Positions 21,956 through 33,207 of a DNA stretch of 64,000 nt are shown here, one piece after another. Numbering within the stretch: position 1 is the stretch's first letter; each line of letters opens with the position of its first letter. A program made the position numbers and the translations under genes. This DNA is from Glebionis coronaria. Its lineage: Eukaryota > Streptophyta > Magnoliopsida > Asterales > Asteraceae. The stretch spans positions 213,574,592 through 213,638,591 of the forward strand of contig CM046882.1 in assembly GCA_025667525.1 (NCBI GenBank), in the 5' to 3' direction. The notes below the pieces were generated by a model that was not told where the DNA came from, searched no databases, and worked only from the letters and a program-made list of their open reading frames with translations.

Positions 21956-23106
21956 ATGGCTTTTCCCGTTCCCAAGGCAGCAAACGTTAACTTCAAACTC
22001 AATGAAAGCATCCTCGCCTCAAACAACTCCATTGGATGGATCAAGGCTCCAAATGGCACCTACTCAGATCTGGTAAACTTCATGCAAAACTGTGATGTGA
22101 GTGAAGCCTTCACCAAATCCCCAACCACCTTCTACCAAGAATACCTTAGGGAATTCTGGTACTCTGCTGAAGTAGTTGATGACACCATAACCTTTAGCCT
22201 CTCTTGCAATGAACACCCTTTTACCTTCTCACTTAAAGATTTCTCGAGTGTGGCTGGATTGAAACATGGTGATGAATGCCTTAAGGTGGTTGATAAAAAG
22301 GATGTTAAAGATGCCCTGGCCACACTCAAACCCTTCCATGATGTAAACCCTGCTCTTACACCCGCTAAGGTCCTCTCAAAATCTCCTCTGAAGATTAAGT
22401 ACTTTACACCTATGTGGCGTGTCCTCTTCACCCACATTGTTAAATCCTTGGGAGGAATGCAGGGATCCCAATATCAGATGTCCTTTAACCATCAATCTAT
22501 AGCTTATGGGCTGATCTGGGGAGCTGATGTTGATGTAGGAAGCATTCTCTTTTCCAACCTTGTTGAACAGATGAAGGGTAGAAACCAAGTCAGGGAAAAG
22601 AATATCTGCTATGTTCGCTTCTTGTCGCTGATCTTTGAAAGTCTGTTTAGAGACAACTACCATAACTCTACTTTGACTGCTCTGAAGCCCTATCGCATCA
22701 CAGGTGCCATCTACAAAGAAATTGGAGCTGAAGATGTCCCTGTCACCTCGCATATGATGAATGTTGCCAACAAACAACCAACCGCTGAGAAGTCCTTGCT
22801 CCCTTCCTCTGAGAAGGTGATTACCTCTAGTGTGTCTGGCAAGTCTAAGTCTTTAACCTCTGGGCAGCACACTACGACGTCCAAGGCTTCTTCTGGCCAA
22901 CAGCCTAAGAAGAAGAAAATCCATCTTCTTCCCACACCAAATCTGTTGCTAAGGCCAAGGGAAAGAAGGCTGTAAACCAAGACACCTCCTCTGTTCCAGA
23001 TACTCATGTGGAATCAGATACTTCTGCTGACCAACAACAGGGTTCTAGTGTCTCAAAGTCAGTTGAGACAACAGGAAACCAGCCAAATCCAGCTGATATC
23101 TCACAG

Positions 23107-23942
23107 GTAATCAGTGTACATTTTTAGAGGTTCACAAGCAGCCACTCTCAATTGTCTGTAGGAGAGAGTGGTGAAGTTAGGGTAATCCTCAACCCATAGA
23201 AGTCTTTATATGCACTTAGAACTCTTTAAGACTTATGTACACACTGTCTTTGCACCAGGGAATGATTCATTTGTGTTTATAAAGCACCCCGATGACCCTG
23301 CACCCTCTAGACATTATTCAGGCTAACAACAACCTGGATACACATATGTCTCAACCTTGATCAGCTGTACTTCACACAGCCTCTTGGTTCCCTCAGAAAA
23401 AGAATCCCAAAAGTTTTACTTTTAGGGGAGCTGAATCATCATCCTCAGCTCTTCTAGGGACAGCGTAATAAGACTATCTTAACCCTTAACTTTTTCACCT
23501 TAAAAGAATCCCAAAGGATTTATCCTTTTCAGGGGGAGCTAAATCATCACCCTCAGCTTTCCTAGGGACAACGTAACAGGCGACCTTAACCCACATATGT
23601 TTCACTCTTAAAAGAGTCCCAAAGTTTTCTTAACATTTTGGGGGGGCTGAATGATCACCCTCAGCCTTCCTAGGGGCAGCCAATGGCGATCCATAAACAA
23701 CATATGTTTCACATCAAAAGAGTCCCAAATGTTTTAACCTTTTGGGGGGGCTGAATAATCACACTCAGCTTTCCTAGGGGCAGCGAATGGTGATCATTAA
23801 CCATATATTTTTCACACTTAAAAGAATCCCAAGGATTTATCCTTTGGAGTGGCTGAGTAATCACCCTCAGTCTCTCTGGGACAGCAAAATGGCGACCATT
23901 CCCCTTACTTTTTTCCCTGTTACTAATTATAACAATTTGCAG
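23107..23942 (+). other. Putative intron in E4 extra gene, with hairpin repeats
   Basis: CAG|GTAATC at 23,107 and CAATTTGCAG| at 23,942. Joining CAG to GCT is in phase and links two long frames that make sense as one protein. The intron is 836 bp and contains a five-unit repeat array. Confidence 0.6.
23397..23925 (+). repeat. Five tandem ~105-bp units with paired hairpins
   Basis: Units start with AAAAGA(A/G)TCCCAAA at 23,397, 23,502, 23,610, 23,716 and 23,820. Each has a first stem in which CCC plus a variable arm pairs with a matching arm plus GGG, then a second stem of type GCTGA-N10-TCAGC, then CTAGGG(A/G)CAGC. Arm sequences differ between units but remain complementary, for example GAGCTGA/TCAGCTC in unit 1 and GGCTGA/TCAGCC in unit 3. 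Confidence 0.8.
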
Positions 23943-26219
23943 GCTGAAATTGTACAGCCAGTCACTGAATCCCAGGTACAACAGGAGAAAGAGGCTGATA
24001 CAATTATTCAAGACCAAACAAATGACGAAGAGCCTTTGCTTAATATTGAAGAAGAAGTGCTGTCATTAGTGGATGATGTCTCTGATCTTGAATCCATGCC
24101 TGAAGATGAAATCCCTGAAGGGATGTTTGAGGAGGAGGATGAAGAAGATGAGGAAGATCAACAATCTGTCTCTCCTCCCAAGGAAATAGCTGTGTCCACC
24201 CCAGCTGGAAATAATACTCCTCCTCCCAAGGACGCTGTTGTTACTCCAAACTCTGCTACCTCCACAACAACAGTCTTCCAACGCCCAACCTATGATCCAA
24301 CAGCTAAATTTCTCATGTTTGATCATCCTGCCCAAACCAACTTCGATCTTTTACCAAGGGGGGATGATTATGCTCAACAAAGCCTCAACATACATAATCT
24401 TCAGCCTGTTCATCATCAATCTGACATTGAACGTTTATCAAGAAAGCTGGATGTGATCAAGTCTGAAATGCATAACTTCACTGTCACGTTTCTAGGGATC
24501 ATCCAAAAGGCTGTTGCTGAGGCAGTTACTGAACCCATCAAGGATGGTGCACGAAAAGGTGTAGCACAAGGACTTAGTCACCTATCCACAAGAATGAAGG
24601 ATGTAATTGACTCAGAGGTTCCTGCCTTATTCCATGAACATGAGCAAACTATGCAGAGACAATTTGAAGCTATTCGCAACAGGAAATACCAATATGCAAA
24701 CTTCATTGTTAATCGAGTTCAGGCCAATACTAATGGAAACAACAACCTTCTGCTGAAGATTGCCAGAGCTTCAAGGAAAAGGCAACGTGCTATGGCTGCC
24801 TCTGTTGAACAGTTTGCAAGGCACTTTCAAACACGTTCATCCAAACGTCTGTGTAGACAGGATGAACGTGAGGGGGAGAACGAAACAACACTTAACCTTG
24901 AATCTGCTAAACAAGGCTCATCATCAGCTGACAACACCATTTCACCTGTCCCCCTCCAAGTCATCACACCTGTTAACATATCTGATGATGAGGATAACAC
25001 TCAGGGGGAGCAACAGAATCAAGATGGAGTTGATTCATCAAAGTCCCTGACTTTGGTTAACACCAGCGAGTCTGGGGATGATGGTGAACCAGCTGCCAAG
25101 AAGATAAAGTTCACTGTTAGCTCCCTTCCCAAAGCAATACAAACTCAGGCTCAGATAGCATTTATCAGAAGAGCTAAAATTTTGAAAGACATGAGTGTGG
25201 AATACTCTGTCTCGAAGAAAGGAAAGGAGATAGTTTTGGATGACACATACACCAAACTAAAGACGATAGCTGCAATGCTACAGACAGGAGGATCCACCAC
25301 AGACCTTTCCCAATTTTCAACCTTTACACCTTCCAATGAGAATCATTTAACCCCTGAAGAAATAGAGAAATAGGCTGAGGAATTCAAGAGATTAAATGAA
25401 CTCAAGACAGCCAAAGAATTGAATGAAGCTAGTCTAAGGAAGATGACTCCACCTGAAAGAGAGAAGCAAAAACAAAGGTTGAGGGAAATGGAAGTTAAAC
25501 GCGCTGAGGCACTAAGAAAAGTCAAAGCTGATTATGATGCCTGCGTTAACAACAGGTATGTACCTAGCAAGATAACCAAGTTTAAATACACAATTCACAA
25601 ATCCACCAACATCCCATAGATGATCTTGTGTAGAGACAACCAACAGGGAAACATGAATGTGTTTGATGACTTCAGGCTAAAGACACTTGGGTTATTTGAA
25701 TGGTTCGAACTTGAAGCCTTAGCTGCCAAAAGAACTGGACATGCTAATTTTCTTCTGCTTAAGACTCTTAAGGCCAAGTTTACCTGGATCAAAGAAACGG
25801 CTTCCAAACTCAAGATAGATCCCCCACCACAGCTTTTGGAACAAGAACCCCCAAAGACTGGTAAGAAAAGAAGAAGAGTTTCTCAACTTGTTAAGGAAAC
25901 CTTTGTCACAGATGATGTTCAAGTGGATGGAATGCACAGGGATTTGATCCTACCAAATGGTATAGTTGGCCCTGTTGATGGTCAGACATACACCGAGCCT
26001 GAAAGAGGAATGTCATTCATGAACAGAGCTTGCCAGTATGCATTTCAAAGAGAATATGAGCTGTGCTTAGCATCAAAAATTCAACTGCTTTGTCTCAAGA
26101 AGGCACTCAAGATCAGCACAGAGTATTCCAAAAGGTTTGCAAAAACTTTGCAGGAAGAGTTGGATAACAGATTAGACATAGCTGAAGCTGAAGGAAAGAT
26201 TAAAAATGATGACTATTGA

Positions 26220-26408
26220 AGAAATTCACAGCCCAATTTTACCTTCACATTTTATTTCACTTTTGTAATGTACTTGTAATTTCCTTTAAGTATGAATAAA
26301 ATCATAAGGTATGTTTGTTTAGATCTGTTATGAGTAAGAAGAAGTTGTTAACTCACTTACCTTAACTTAGATAGATCTAGCAATATTTATGTTTAAAAAG
26401 GGGGAGAT
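26220..26408 (+). other. E4 3' untranslated sequence and polypurine tract
   Basis: AT-rich, no ORF, ending AAAAAGGGGGAGAT (26,395-26,408) directly before the 3' LTR. AATAAA-type signals occur near 26,295. Confidence 0.75.
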
Positions 26409-27152
26409 TGTTGGGAATCTAAGCTTGTTAGATTCCCTGATCATAGATTTAAACATAATTAAGCTGTTAGATAGTCCTTTGCCTGTGCCTAGGAGGCAGG
26501 CAAGTATCGCAAGACTTACAGGGATCCAAGTCTCTGTGAGCAACCTCAGAGGAGTCCATGTCAGAGACATTGTCAAGGAAGTCAAAGATTACTTGAAGAC
26601 ATACTCATTGGCTGTGATGGATAATAGCCAAGATGTATCAGGGACTCTGAGGTGTTGAGGGTTAACAGGGGCGGCAATACCCTGTTAACACTCAGCACAC
26701 TTTGGACATGCCATTTGTGTGTACGAGACTATGAGAAAAAGGAATCTGTTTTGACAACTGTTTCCTTAAAGCATAATGGCAAACTACCAAGAATAGAAGA
26801 GCATCATGTGACTGATGTCTGAAAAGTGAAAGTCTTGTGTAGTCACCATCAAGTACTATTCAGGTCAACCTCGTATCACTATAAATAGGATGTGTATCCA
26901 TGCATTAATGTTCAACACTTTGAGTATATTCATAACATTATTGCTTAGAACTTATAGAATCAAACAGTTGCAACTGTATTCATAAGTTAGGGTTTATAGT
27001 TGTTCAAAGTGTGCACAACACATTGTCATCAAACGGTGTTATCCATAACACTTGTAATTCTTTATTATACAATAATAAGATTACGTTTGAAAAGTGATAC
27101 CTTGTGTTGATTAGTTACGTTTAGGGTTTCTAGCATTGATTAGGGACTTTCA
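26409..27152 (+). repeat. E4 3' LTR
   Basis: TGTTGGGAATCTAAG...GGGACTTTCA, 744 bp, matching the 5' LTR at 14,842-15,586 with roughly 25 differences by eye. Followed by CATTG, the right target-site copy (27,153-27,157). Confidence 0.92.
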
Positions 27153-29327
27153 CATTGTATCAGCGGAAGGAATCACTATGGATCCAGCGAAGGTCGAGGC
27201 CATTATTAAGTGGTCGAGGCCGACATCAGCGACGGAAGTCCGCAGTTTCTTAGGCTTAGCTGGCTATTACCGTAGGTTCGTGGAGAACTTTTCCCGCTTA
27301 GCACTACCATTGACCAAACTGATGCGGAAAGGGGAGAAATTCGTCTGGACTAGAGAACGAGAGAAGAGCTTTGAAGACCTGAAGCAGAAGCTAGTATCTG
27401 CACCTATTCTTACTCTCCCATCTGGTACGGGTGGATTTCAAATCTATAGTGATGCATCGGGGAAGGGACTTGGCTGTGTTCTCATGCAACATGGGAAAGT
27501 GATCGCGTACGCTTCACGACAGCTTAAGCCTTATGAAGAGAATTACCCTACGCATGACTTAGAACTTGCTGCAGTCGTGTTTGCATTGAAGATATTGAGG
27601 CACCACTTATATGGAGAATCATGTGACATTTTCACGGACCACAAGAGTTTGAAGTATATCTTCACTCAAAGTGAATTGAACATGAGACAGAGGAGATGGT
27701 TAGAGCTGTTGATGGATTATGACATTAATCTACAGTATCATCCCAGAAAGGCAAATGTAGTAGCAGATGCTCTTAGAAGGAATTCCGGAATGATCAACGG
27801 CATTAAAATTGAGGATGAAATCATAAGAGACTTGGAGCGACTAGACATCGAGATCATGGTACGTGGACAACATGGTTACTGGGCTAATCTTAGAGTAGAA
27901 CCAGAGTTACTCTCTAAGATCAAGGAAGATCAGAAAGATGATGGAGAAATCTGGACGATAGTACAGAATTTGGAGAAACAGAAGGAATTTAGAGTAGATG
28001 CAGATGGTATCGTATGGCAGGGCACGAGACTTTGTGTTCCTGATGATCAAGAACTCCGGGAAGCCTTGTTAGCTGAAGCTCATAGCTCCCCATTCTCTAT
28101 ACATCCTGGTTCGACTAAGATGTACCATGACATCAGGCAATAATTTTGGTGGAGTGGTATGAAACATGATGTGGCCACTTACGTCTCGAAATGTCTTACC
28201 TGCCAGCAGGTTAAGATCGAGCATCAGCGATCTGGCGGTCTCCTTCAACCGTTAGATATTCCAGAGTGGAAGTGGGACAAAATCACCATGGATTTTGTTA
28301 CTGGTCTTCCGCCTACCAAGAGGAAGCACGATGGAATTTGGGTTATCGTAGATCGACTTACCAAATCAGCTCGTTTCTTACCGATCCGCAAGGAAGATCC
28401 GGTAAGTAAACTCGTCGATACGTATAGAAGAGAGATCACGAGACTCCACGGTGCTCCATCCAGCATCGTCTCAGACAGAGATCCTCGCTTCACTTCGTGA
28501 TTTTGGAAGAGTCTGCAGAAAGCTTGGGGTACACAACTTAAGCTTAGCATGGCTTTTCATCCTCAAATGGACGGACAGTCGGAACGAACGATTCAGACAT
28601 TGGAAGACATGTTGAGGTCATGTGCGTTGGAATGGACGGGTGATTGGGACGATTACATCTGTTTGGTGGAGTTTGCATACAACAACAGTTGGCACGCAAG
28701 TATCAAGTGTGCTCCTTTCGAGATGTTGTATGGCAGAAAGTGTCGTGCCCCAATCTGCTGGGATCAGGTTGGCGAGCGAACACTTGAAGGACCAGAAATC
28801 ATAGAGATGACCAATGAAAGGATCGCAGTAGCTAAGCAGAAACGTCATGAAGCACGGTCACGTCATAAGAGTTACGCCGATAAGCATTGTAGGGACATAT
28901 ATTTTAACGTAGGAGATCACGTCTTCCTTAAGGTTTCGCCGACACGTGGTGTCAGACGCTTCGGGATTAAAGGGAAGCTCAGTCCTTATTTCATCGGACC
29001 GTTTGATATCATTGAACGAGTCGGTGAAGTATCTTACCGGTTAGCGTTACCTCTGCAGCTTTCACATGTACACAATGTGTTTCATGTGTCCTTACTCAGA
29101 GGGTACCAATATCATCCCCTTCACATGGTTCAGTATCCACTGAACAGATACGTGAAGATCTCACCTTCATAGAAGAACCCGAACGAGTTCTTGACAGACA
29201 AGAACGAGTCATGAAAAGGAAGTTGATTCCATTCGTCAAAATCCTTTGGAGGGATCATACCGAGCGGGAAGCCACTTGGGAAACAGAGGAGTCTATCCGG
29301 GCTTCTTACCCTTACTTTATATTTTGA
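27153..29327 (+). pseudogene. Chromovirus pol, second part: RT end, RNase H, integrase, chromodomain
   Basis: Continues the RT frame from 14,841 ([12 protein letters not shown], then [12 protein letters not shown]). RNase H shows Asp in IYSDAS, Glu in DLELAA and Asp in FTDHKS. The integrase zinc domain has HSSPFSIH and CLTCQQ; the core has Asp in TMDFVTGLP, Asp in VSDRDPRF and Glu in DGQSERT. After HNVFHVSLLR there is a frameshift near 29,130; the shifted frame to 29,327 reads EDLTFIEEPERVLDR, then a chromodomain (LIPFVKILWRDH, EATWETEE). Stops: TAA at 28,141 just before FWWSGMK, and TGA at 28,498 where CGA is expected. A chromodomain steers integration towards marked chromatin in this lineage. 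Confidence 0.88.
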
Positions 29328-29377
29328 ATTTGGGTATGTTCTTTTTTTTTACTTTATCTATAATTCGGGGACGAATT

Positions 29378-29399
29378 ATTCTTTTTAGGGGGGAAGAGT
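29378..29399 (+). promoter_or_regulatory. Chromovirus 3' polypurine tract
   Basis: TTAGGGGGGAAGAGT-type purine run immediately before the LTR start TGTAAAACCC at 29,400. Confidence 0.7.
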
Positions 29400-32296
29400 T
29401 GTAAAACCCGCATGCTTTTACCATGAATAGTACCCTTAAGATCGTAGGTACTAGATTACAACTTTCCTTTTATAGTATGATTACGTTCACGTGTTAGAAT
29501 TTTACGTATTACGTACGTGTTAGAACACGATAAGTATTTATTACGTACGAAGACACAATAATTATTTAACAATAATTAATCACGAACATGCGATCATGAA
29601 ATCATGAACTAATTCAATCATGAGCTAATATTAATTACGAATATATATTTATTACGAACACGAATAAATATATTAAGTCACGGTTAATATTTAACGAGAA
29701 CACATAAAACATGAACACAACTAAACACGAACGAACACTTAAATAACGAGACATGGAAAACGGTACGGGTACCCCATGTGGGGCCCCTAACCGCGTCTAC
29801 ACAAAGAAGGATGGGCCAAGCCCATCAAATATTTACTAAGGAAGGGGTTAAGGTAAATTTTCTAGTAATTTTCACTTTACAGTAAAATACATCAAAAACC
29901 CTAAAAAGATTTTTGGCTCCTTCCTTCTTGCTCTCTTTGGCCGCCGCATTTAACACAAGAAAAGGGGGTGTTCGTTTGATTTTGATCTTGATTTGTGTGC
30001 AAGTGTTCGTGTGTGTTCATCCTCGTTCGATCCACGTATTCGCTATACCTTTTTAATCCTTATTCTTTTGTTTTGATTTAATAAATTAAATAAGAACATG
30101 ATGTTTTTAAAAGGCTAATTAAAAACATAAATCAAACATGTAAATGGTTATGGGGTAAATCAAAACGGAGGTTTTAGGGGTGTTTGTGTATGGCCAACGC
30201 CTAAACCGAACCCCAAGGGGGTCTCGGCTTGGGGAGAACCACCGAGACCTCAAGGTCTCGTTTTGGTGGTGTGGGTCCCACGGCAGCAACAAAAAGGGGA
30301 GAACCCCGAAGTGGTTCGGGGTATGGTGTTGATTTCGAGTCCGGTTCATGGTTTCTAGTCACGATCCGGTTCATGGTTTATGTTAAGGTTATGTTTTTAA
30401 TAATCATATGTTATAAATTAAATTAATAAAATATGACATGATTAATTTAATAAAACATGACTTAGGTTATAATTTAATTATTAGATCATGGATTTTTAAC
30501 CTAAGTATTTATTTTTCTAGACTTTATAATTAATTAATTATTAAAAACCATGGCTATAATTAATTAATTAACATGACTTAGGTTATATTGTTAATAATTA
30601 TTAATACATGTTTTAACCTAAGTATTTAACTTTATTTAATTAAAAACATGATATATTTAATTAAATACTTTTAACTATAGTTTATTTAAATTACATGTAA
30701 TAATTAAAAAAACTATACCTTATATCATTATGACTTAGAAAAATAATCAGAAAACACTTAAGCTTATATACTTAGCTTATTTATCCAGCTTATATCTATT
30801 TATGGAAACTTTCTATTTTAGAAACTTATGTAATTAAGGCAGCTAATCTATTTATGGAAACTTTCTATTTTTTGAAACTTATTTAATTAAGGCAGCTAAT
30901 CTATTTATGGAAACTTTCTATTTTTCGAAACTTATCTATTTTAAGCAGTAATTCTATTTTTGGAAACTTTCTATGTTTGGAAACTTTCTATTTTTGGAAA
31001 CTTTCTATTTTTGGAAACTTTCTATTTTTGGTAACTTTCTATTTTGGAAACTTTCTATTTTAGGAAACCTGCTATTTTTAGAAAGTTACTTATTATTACA
31101 CAGTAAGTATAATATTACATGAAATCCAAGTAATACTTAATCAGAATAGACAGAATATAAGATAAACACAGTTTAAGGCTTAAAACAGTAAAACATGACA
31201 TGAACGTATAACATAAGCTAAGACATGACATAAAACCAGTTACGTATTTAGTAAGCAGATACTTACATACGTATGTATTTATGTAGAATTAGTGATACCG
31301 AAGTAGGACTCTCCTCAGTTCGTCTTCTTCGTTCACTGGACATAAGGTACGGATTCTCGTCCTTTCAGTATGGACATTCTTTCCTTATTAGGATTCCCCG
31401 TATGCAGCCAACTGTTTTCCCGTAGTATAAGTTTATATGTTTGATTTGCTTATGTTTAATTTAGAATACCTATAGCCATATACATGCATGACCAGTTTCA
31501 CTTAGTTATGGAGGTACCATAACCATAACACTAGAGGCACTGGTGTTATGACTTCATCACGGCGGAGTGATTGCCCGTGGCGTCCCTTCAGCTTTTGGCC
31601 ATTTATTATATTTATCATGTGGGGCGTATGGGTGCATCCTAGTTACATGTTTTTCAGCAGATTACTAAGTGTGAATGTGGTGTGTGCCTTGCATCCTTCA
31701 TAAGGAGCTGATCCCTCCTACCCAAACCAGTATATTAAATTAGAGGCAGCCCCTCTAATTTGCATGATGAGGTCACCCCTCTAAGTAATCATGCACGGTG
31801 GATTTTCATGACCTATATTTGCTAATGGTAGAATACGTTAAACAGTTTTTATAAGATAAACATAAGTCTTTTCAAACTATAAAACAAGTTTTACCAAGAC
31901 TTAACCGGGTTATTCGCGACTTAGTTTCTTCTGCTGTTACATGTTATATGCTTATATTATTCATGCTTTATTGTACATCCGTGCACTGAGCGTATTCCTC
32001 AGCCGCTTTCCTTTTCTATGTTCCCAAAACGGCAGGTACTCAGGGACGCTCGTAGACTTTAACCGTACGTGCATATGGACTGGAAGCTTTCTAGCCTTTC
32101 TTTACTTTATGCATTATCTTTACTTTGATACTCTTGCTATGGACATTGTTTAGTCCTTTCATTTACAGTACTTATGTTTGGGTGTGATGAGCTTTACTTT
32201 TGGACTACCGATGTTTGATTCCGGTATTTTCCTTGTATGCTTTGATGACACGCCATAATTACGCGTGACATTCCATTATCAAAATGGGGTGTTACA
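29400..32296 (+). repeat. Chromovirus 3' LTR (2.9 kb)
   Basis: Ends TGTAAAACCC and GGGTGTTACA are inverted, as usual for Tekay-type LTRs. The first 350 bases have a cluster of ACGT cores including CACGTG and TACGTA motifs (29,480-29,560). A minisatellite lies at 30,786-31,085. Short ORFs such as 31,941-32,153 have no recognisable product. The right end is inside the E1' LTR; the flank begins GGAAA. The last 588 bases are copied at 47,241-47,830. Confidence 0.82.
30786..31085 (+). repeat. GGAAACTTTCTA minisatellite in chromovirus LTR
   Basis: Two layers: three units of about 60 bases (TTTATGGAAACTTTCTA plus AAACTTATTTAATTAAGG-like spacer), then seven or eight head-to-tail copies of a 15-16-base unit TTTTGGAAACTTTCTA. 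The short array looks like recent slippage from the core of the longer unit. Confidence 0.8.
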
Positions 32297-32726
32297 GGAA
32301 AGTTGGAAGGTGGTTGTGCTTCTTTCTTTCTTTTGTCTTCTCGGCTTTTTAAATAACTCGTTTTTCTCGACTTTGTCTTGGGATTAGTCGAATGATACAA
32401 TGAACTCGTCTTCTAATTTTCTTCTTTTAGTTGACTTGGTTTATCGACTTCGTCAAACTTCCGTCTTTAGACTTCTTCTTCGATAAAACTTAAGAATAGG
32501 CCTTTGACTTCCGTTCTTCTTGCACTTTTGATCTTTTGACTTCGTCTTTTGTCTTTTTCTTCTATAAAAGCCCGTGAATGCCCGTGTTTTCTTCCCTTTT
32601 CACATTTTGGTCCTAAAACACAATAAAAACACAAACCACGCATAATTCCGACTTTTACGACATAAAATACACGTTTTGGTATTGTTTTTATTATAATTAG
32701 GTGGTAAAAGGATATCTGTTTTCACA
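32297..32726 (-). repeat. E1' LTR fragment
   Basis: Complement starts TGTGAAAACAGATATCC and follows the first ~430 bases of the E1 LTR. It is truncated by the chromovirus 3' LTR at 32,296. A second copy is in the duplicated block at 47,831-48,258. Confidence 0.75.
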
Positions 32727-33207
32727 CTTATTAAATCCCCTACACTTGACCATTGCAATGCCCTAATGCAATGCATTAGTTACAAAGCAAGATTTACATT
32801 TTCCATCATAATTAACCCACCTTGGCCTTTATTAAACACAAGACATTAAGGAAACTTAAAGAGATAGAAAATTACAAAATATTTAAAGGACGAAACGAGT
32901 AAAGAAATCAAAGACTTACATTAGGGCTTTTGGTGTCATGAATGTTTATCACCCTCAAGTTTCACGTTCCCCATACCAAGCTTAAAAACGAGATCATTAT
33001 TATTATAAGTTAGTAAGCTAACAACTATTCGCTTAGACTCCCTTATTCCTAGGTGTATCTCTTATATATTATTGTTGTCTTGAATGATCACGAGGATGCA
33101 TTGTTGACTTATTTCGATAGTTTATTTAGGCTGAAAATAAAGTAGGACGATTTAATCAATAGTAAGCTAAAGGACAAAATCTTTTAAAACTGCTTCTCGA
33201 AACCTCA
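32727..33207 (-). other. E1' post-pol region, LTR-proximal part
   Basis: Includes the polypurine tract (complement of 32,727-32,750) and AT-rich sequence matching E1 near 3,080-3,518. No ORF. It ends in CCTCA (33,203-33,207), the left target-site copy of E2. Confidence 0.7.

Larger units (their letters stand above)
21956..26219 (+). pseudogene. E4 extra gene in envelope position, apparently spliced, broken
   Basis: Exon 1 starts at ATG 21,956 in a good context (CCATGGC; MAFPVPKAANVN) and runs to CAG at 23,104-23,106, with a one-base loss in an A-run near 22,917. Exon 2 runs 23,943-26,219 in phase, with TAG at 25,371 and 25,618. Repaired length would be about 1,130 residues. Residues 1-330 form a globular region with EYLREFWYSAEV, FTFSLKDFSSVAG and MWRVLFTHIVKS. 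Next is a Lys/Ser-rich linker, an acidic run near the start of exon 2, a basic region (ASRKRQRAM, SSKRLC), a Lys/Glu/Arg coiled coil (25,420-25,540) and a conserved-looking C-terminal block (FRLKTLGLFEWFELEALA). I see no signal peptide or membrane segment, so despite its place it is not an obvious envelope protein. Function unknown. Confidence 0.65.
14842..27152 (+). mobile_element. E4: complete Sirevirus-like Ty1/copia element with extra ORF (12.3 kb)
   Basis: Order: 745-bp 5' LTR, PBS for initiator tRNA-Met, gag, PR-IN-RT-RH, a large extra gene, polypurine tract AAAAAGGGGGAGAT, 744-bp 3' LTR. It lies inside chromovirus RT with a 5-bp target duplication (CACTG/CATTG). By eye the two LTRs differ at about 25 sites, near 3%. 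Pol and the extra gene each carry several stops or frameshifts. Long gag with C-terminal coiled coil and a gene in the envelope position fit the Sirevirus (SIRE) group. Confidence 0.9.
5442..32296 (+). mobile_element. Tekay-like chromovirus (Ty3/gypsy), interrupted, 5' LTR missing
   Basis: Gag, zinc knuckle, protease, RT, RNase H, integrase and a C-terminal chromodomain occur in this order on the plus strand, split by E3 (6,503-13,247) and E4 (14,842-27,152). A 2.9-kb 3' LTR follows at 29,400-32,296. The chromodomain plus long TGTAA...TTACA LTR point to the Tekay/Del lineage. Coding sequence resumes in the same frame across both insertions. The right end lies inside the E1' LTR. Confidence 0.85.

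Noticed and set aside
23787..23942. Start of the 528-codon ORF upstream of the proposed acceptor
   Set aside because: The first 52 codons overlap the hairpin repeat array and are not protein-like. Splicing at 23,942 explains the frame better.
31941..32153. 70-codon ORF, present again at 47,473-47,685
   Set aside because: It lies inside the chromovirus LTR end and its duplicated copy; two copies reflect the duplication, not selection. Composition is hydrophobic by chance of T-rich sequence.
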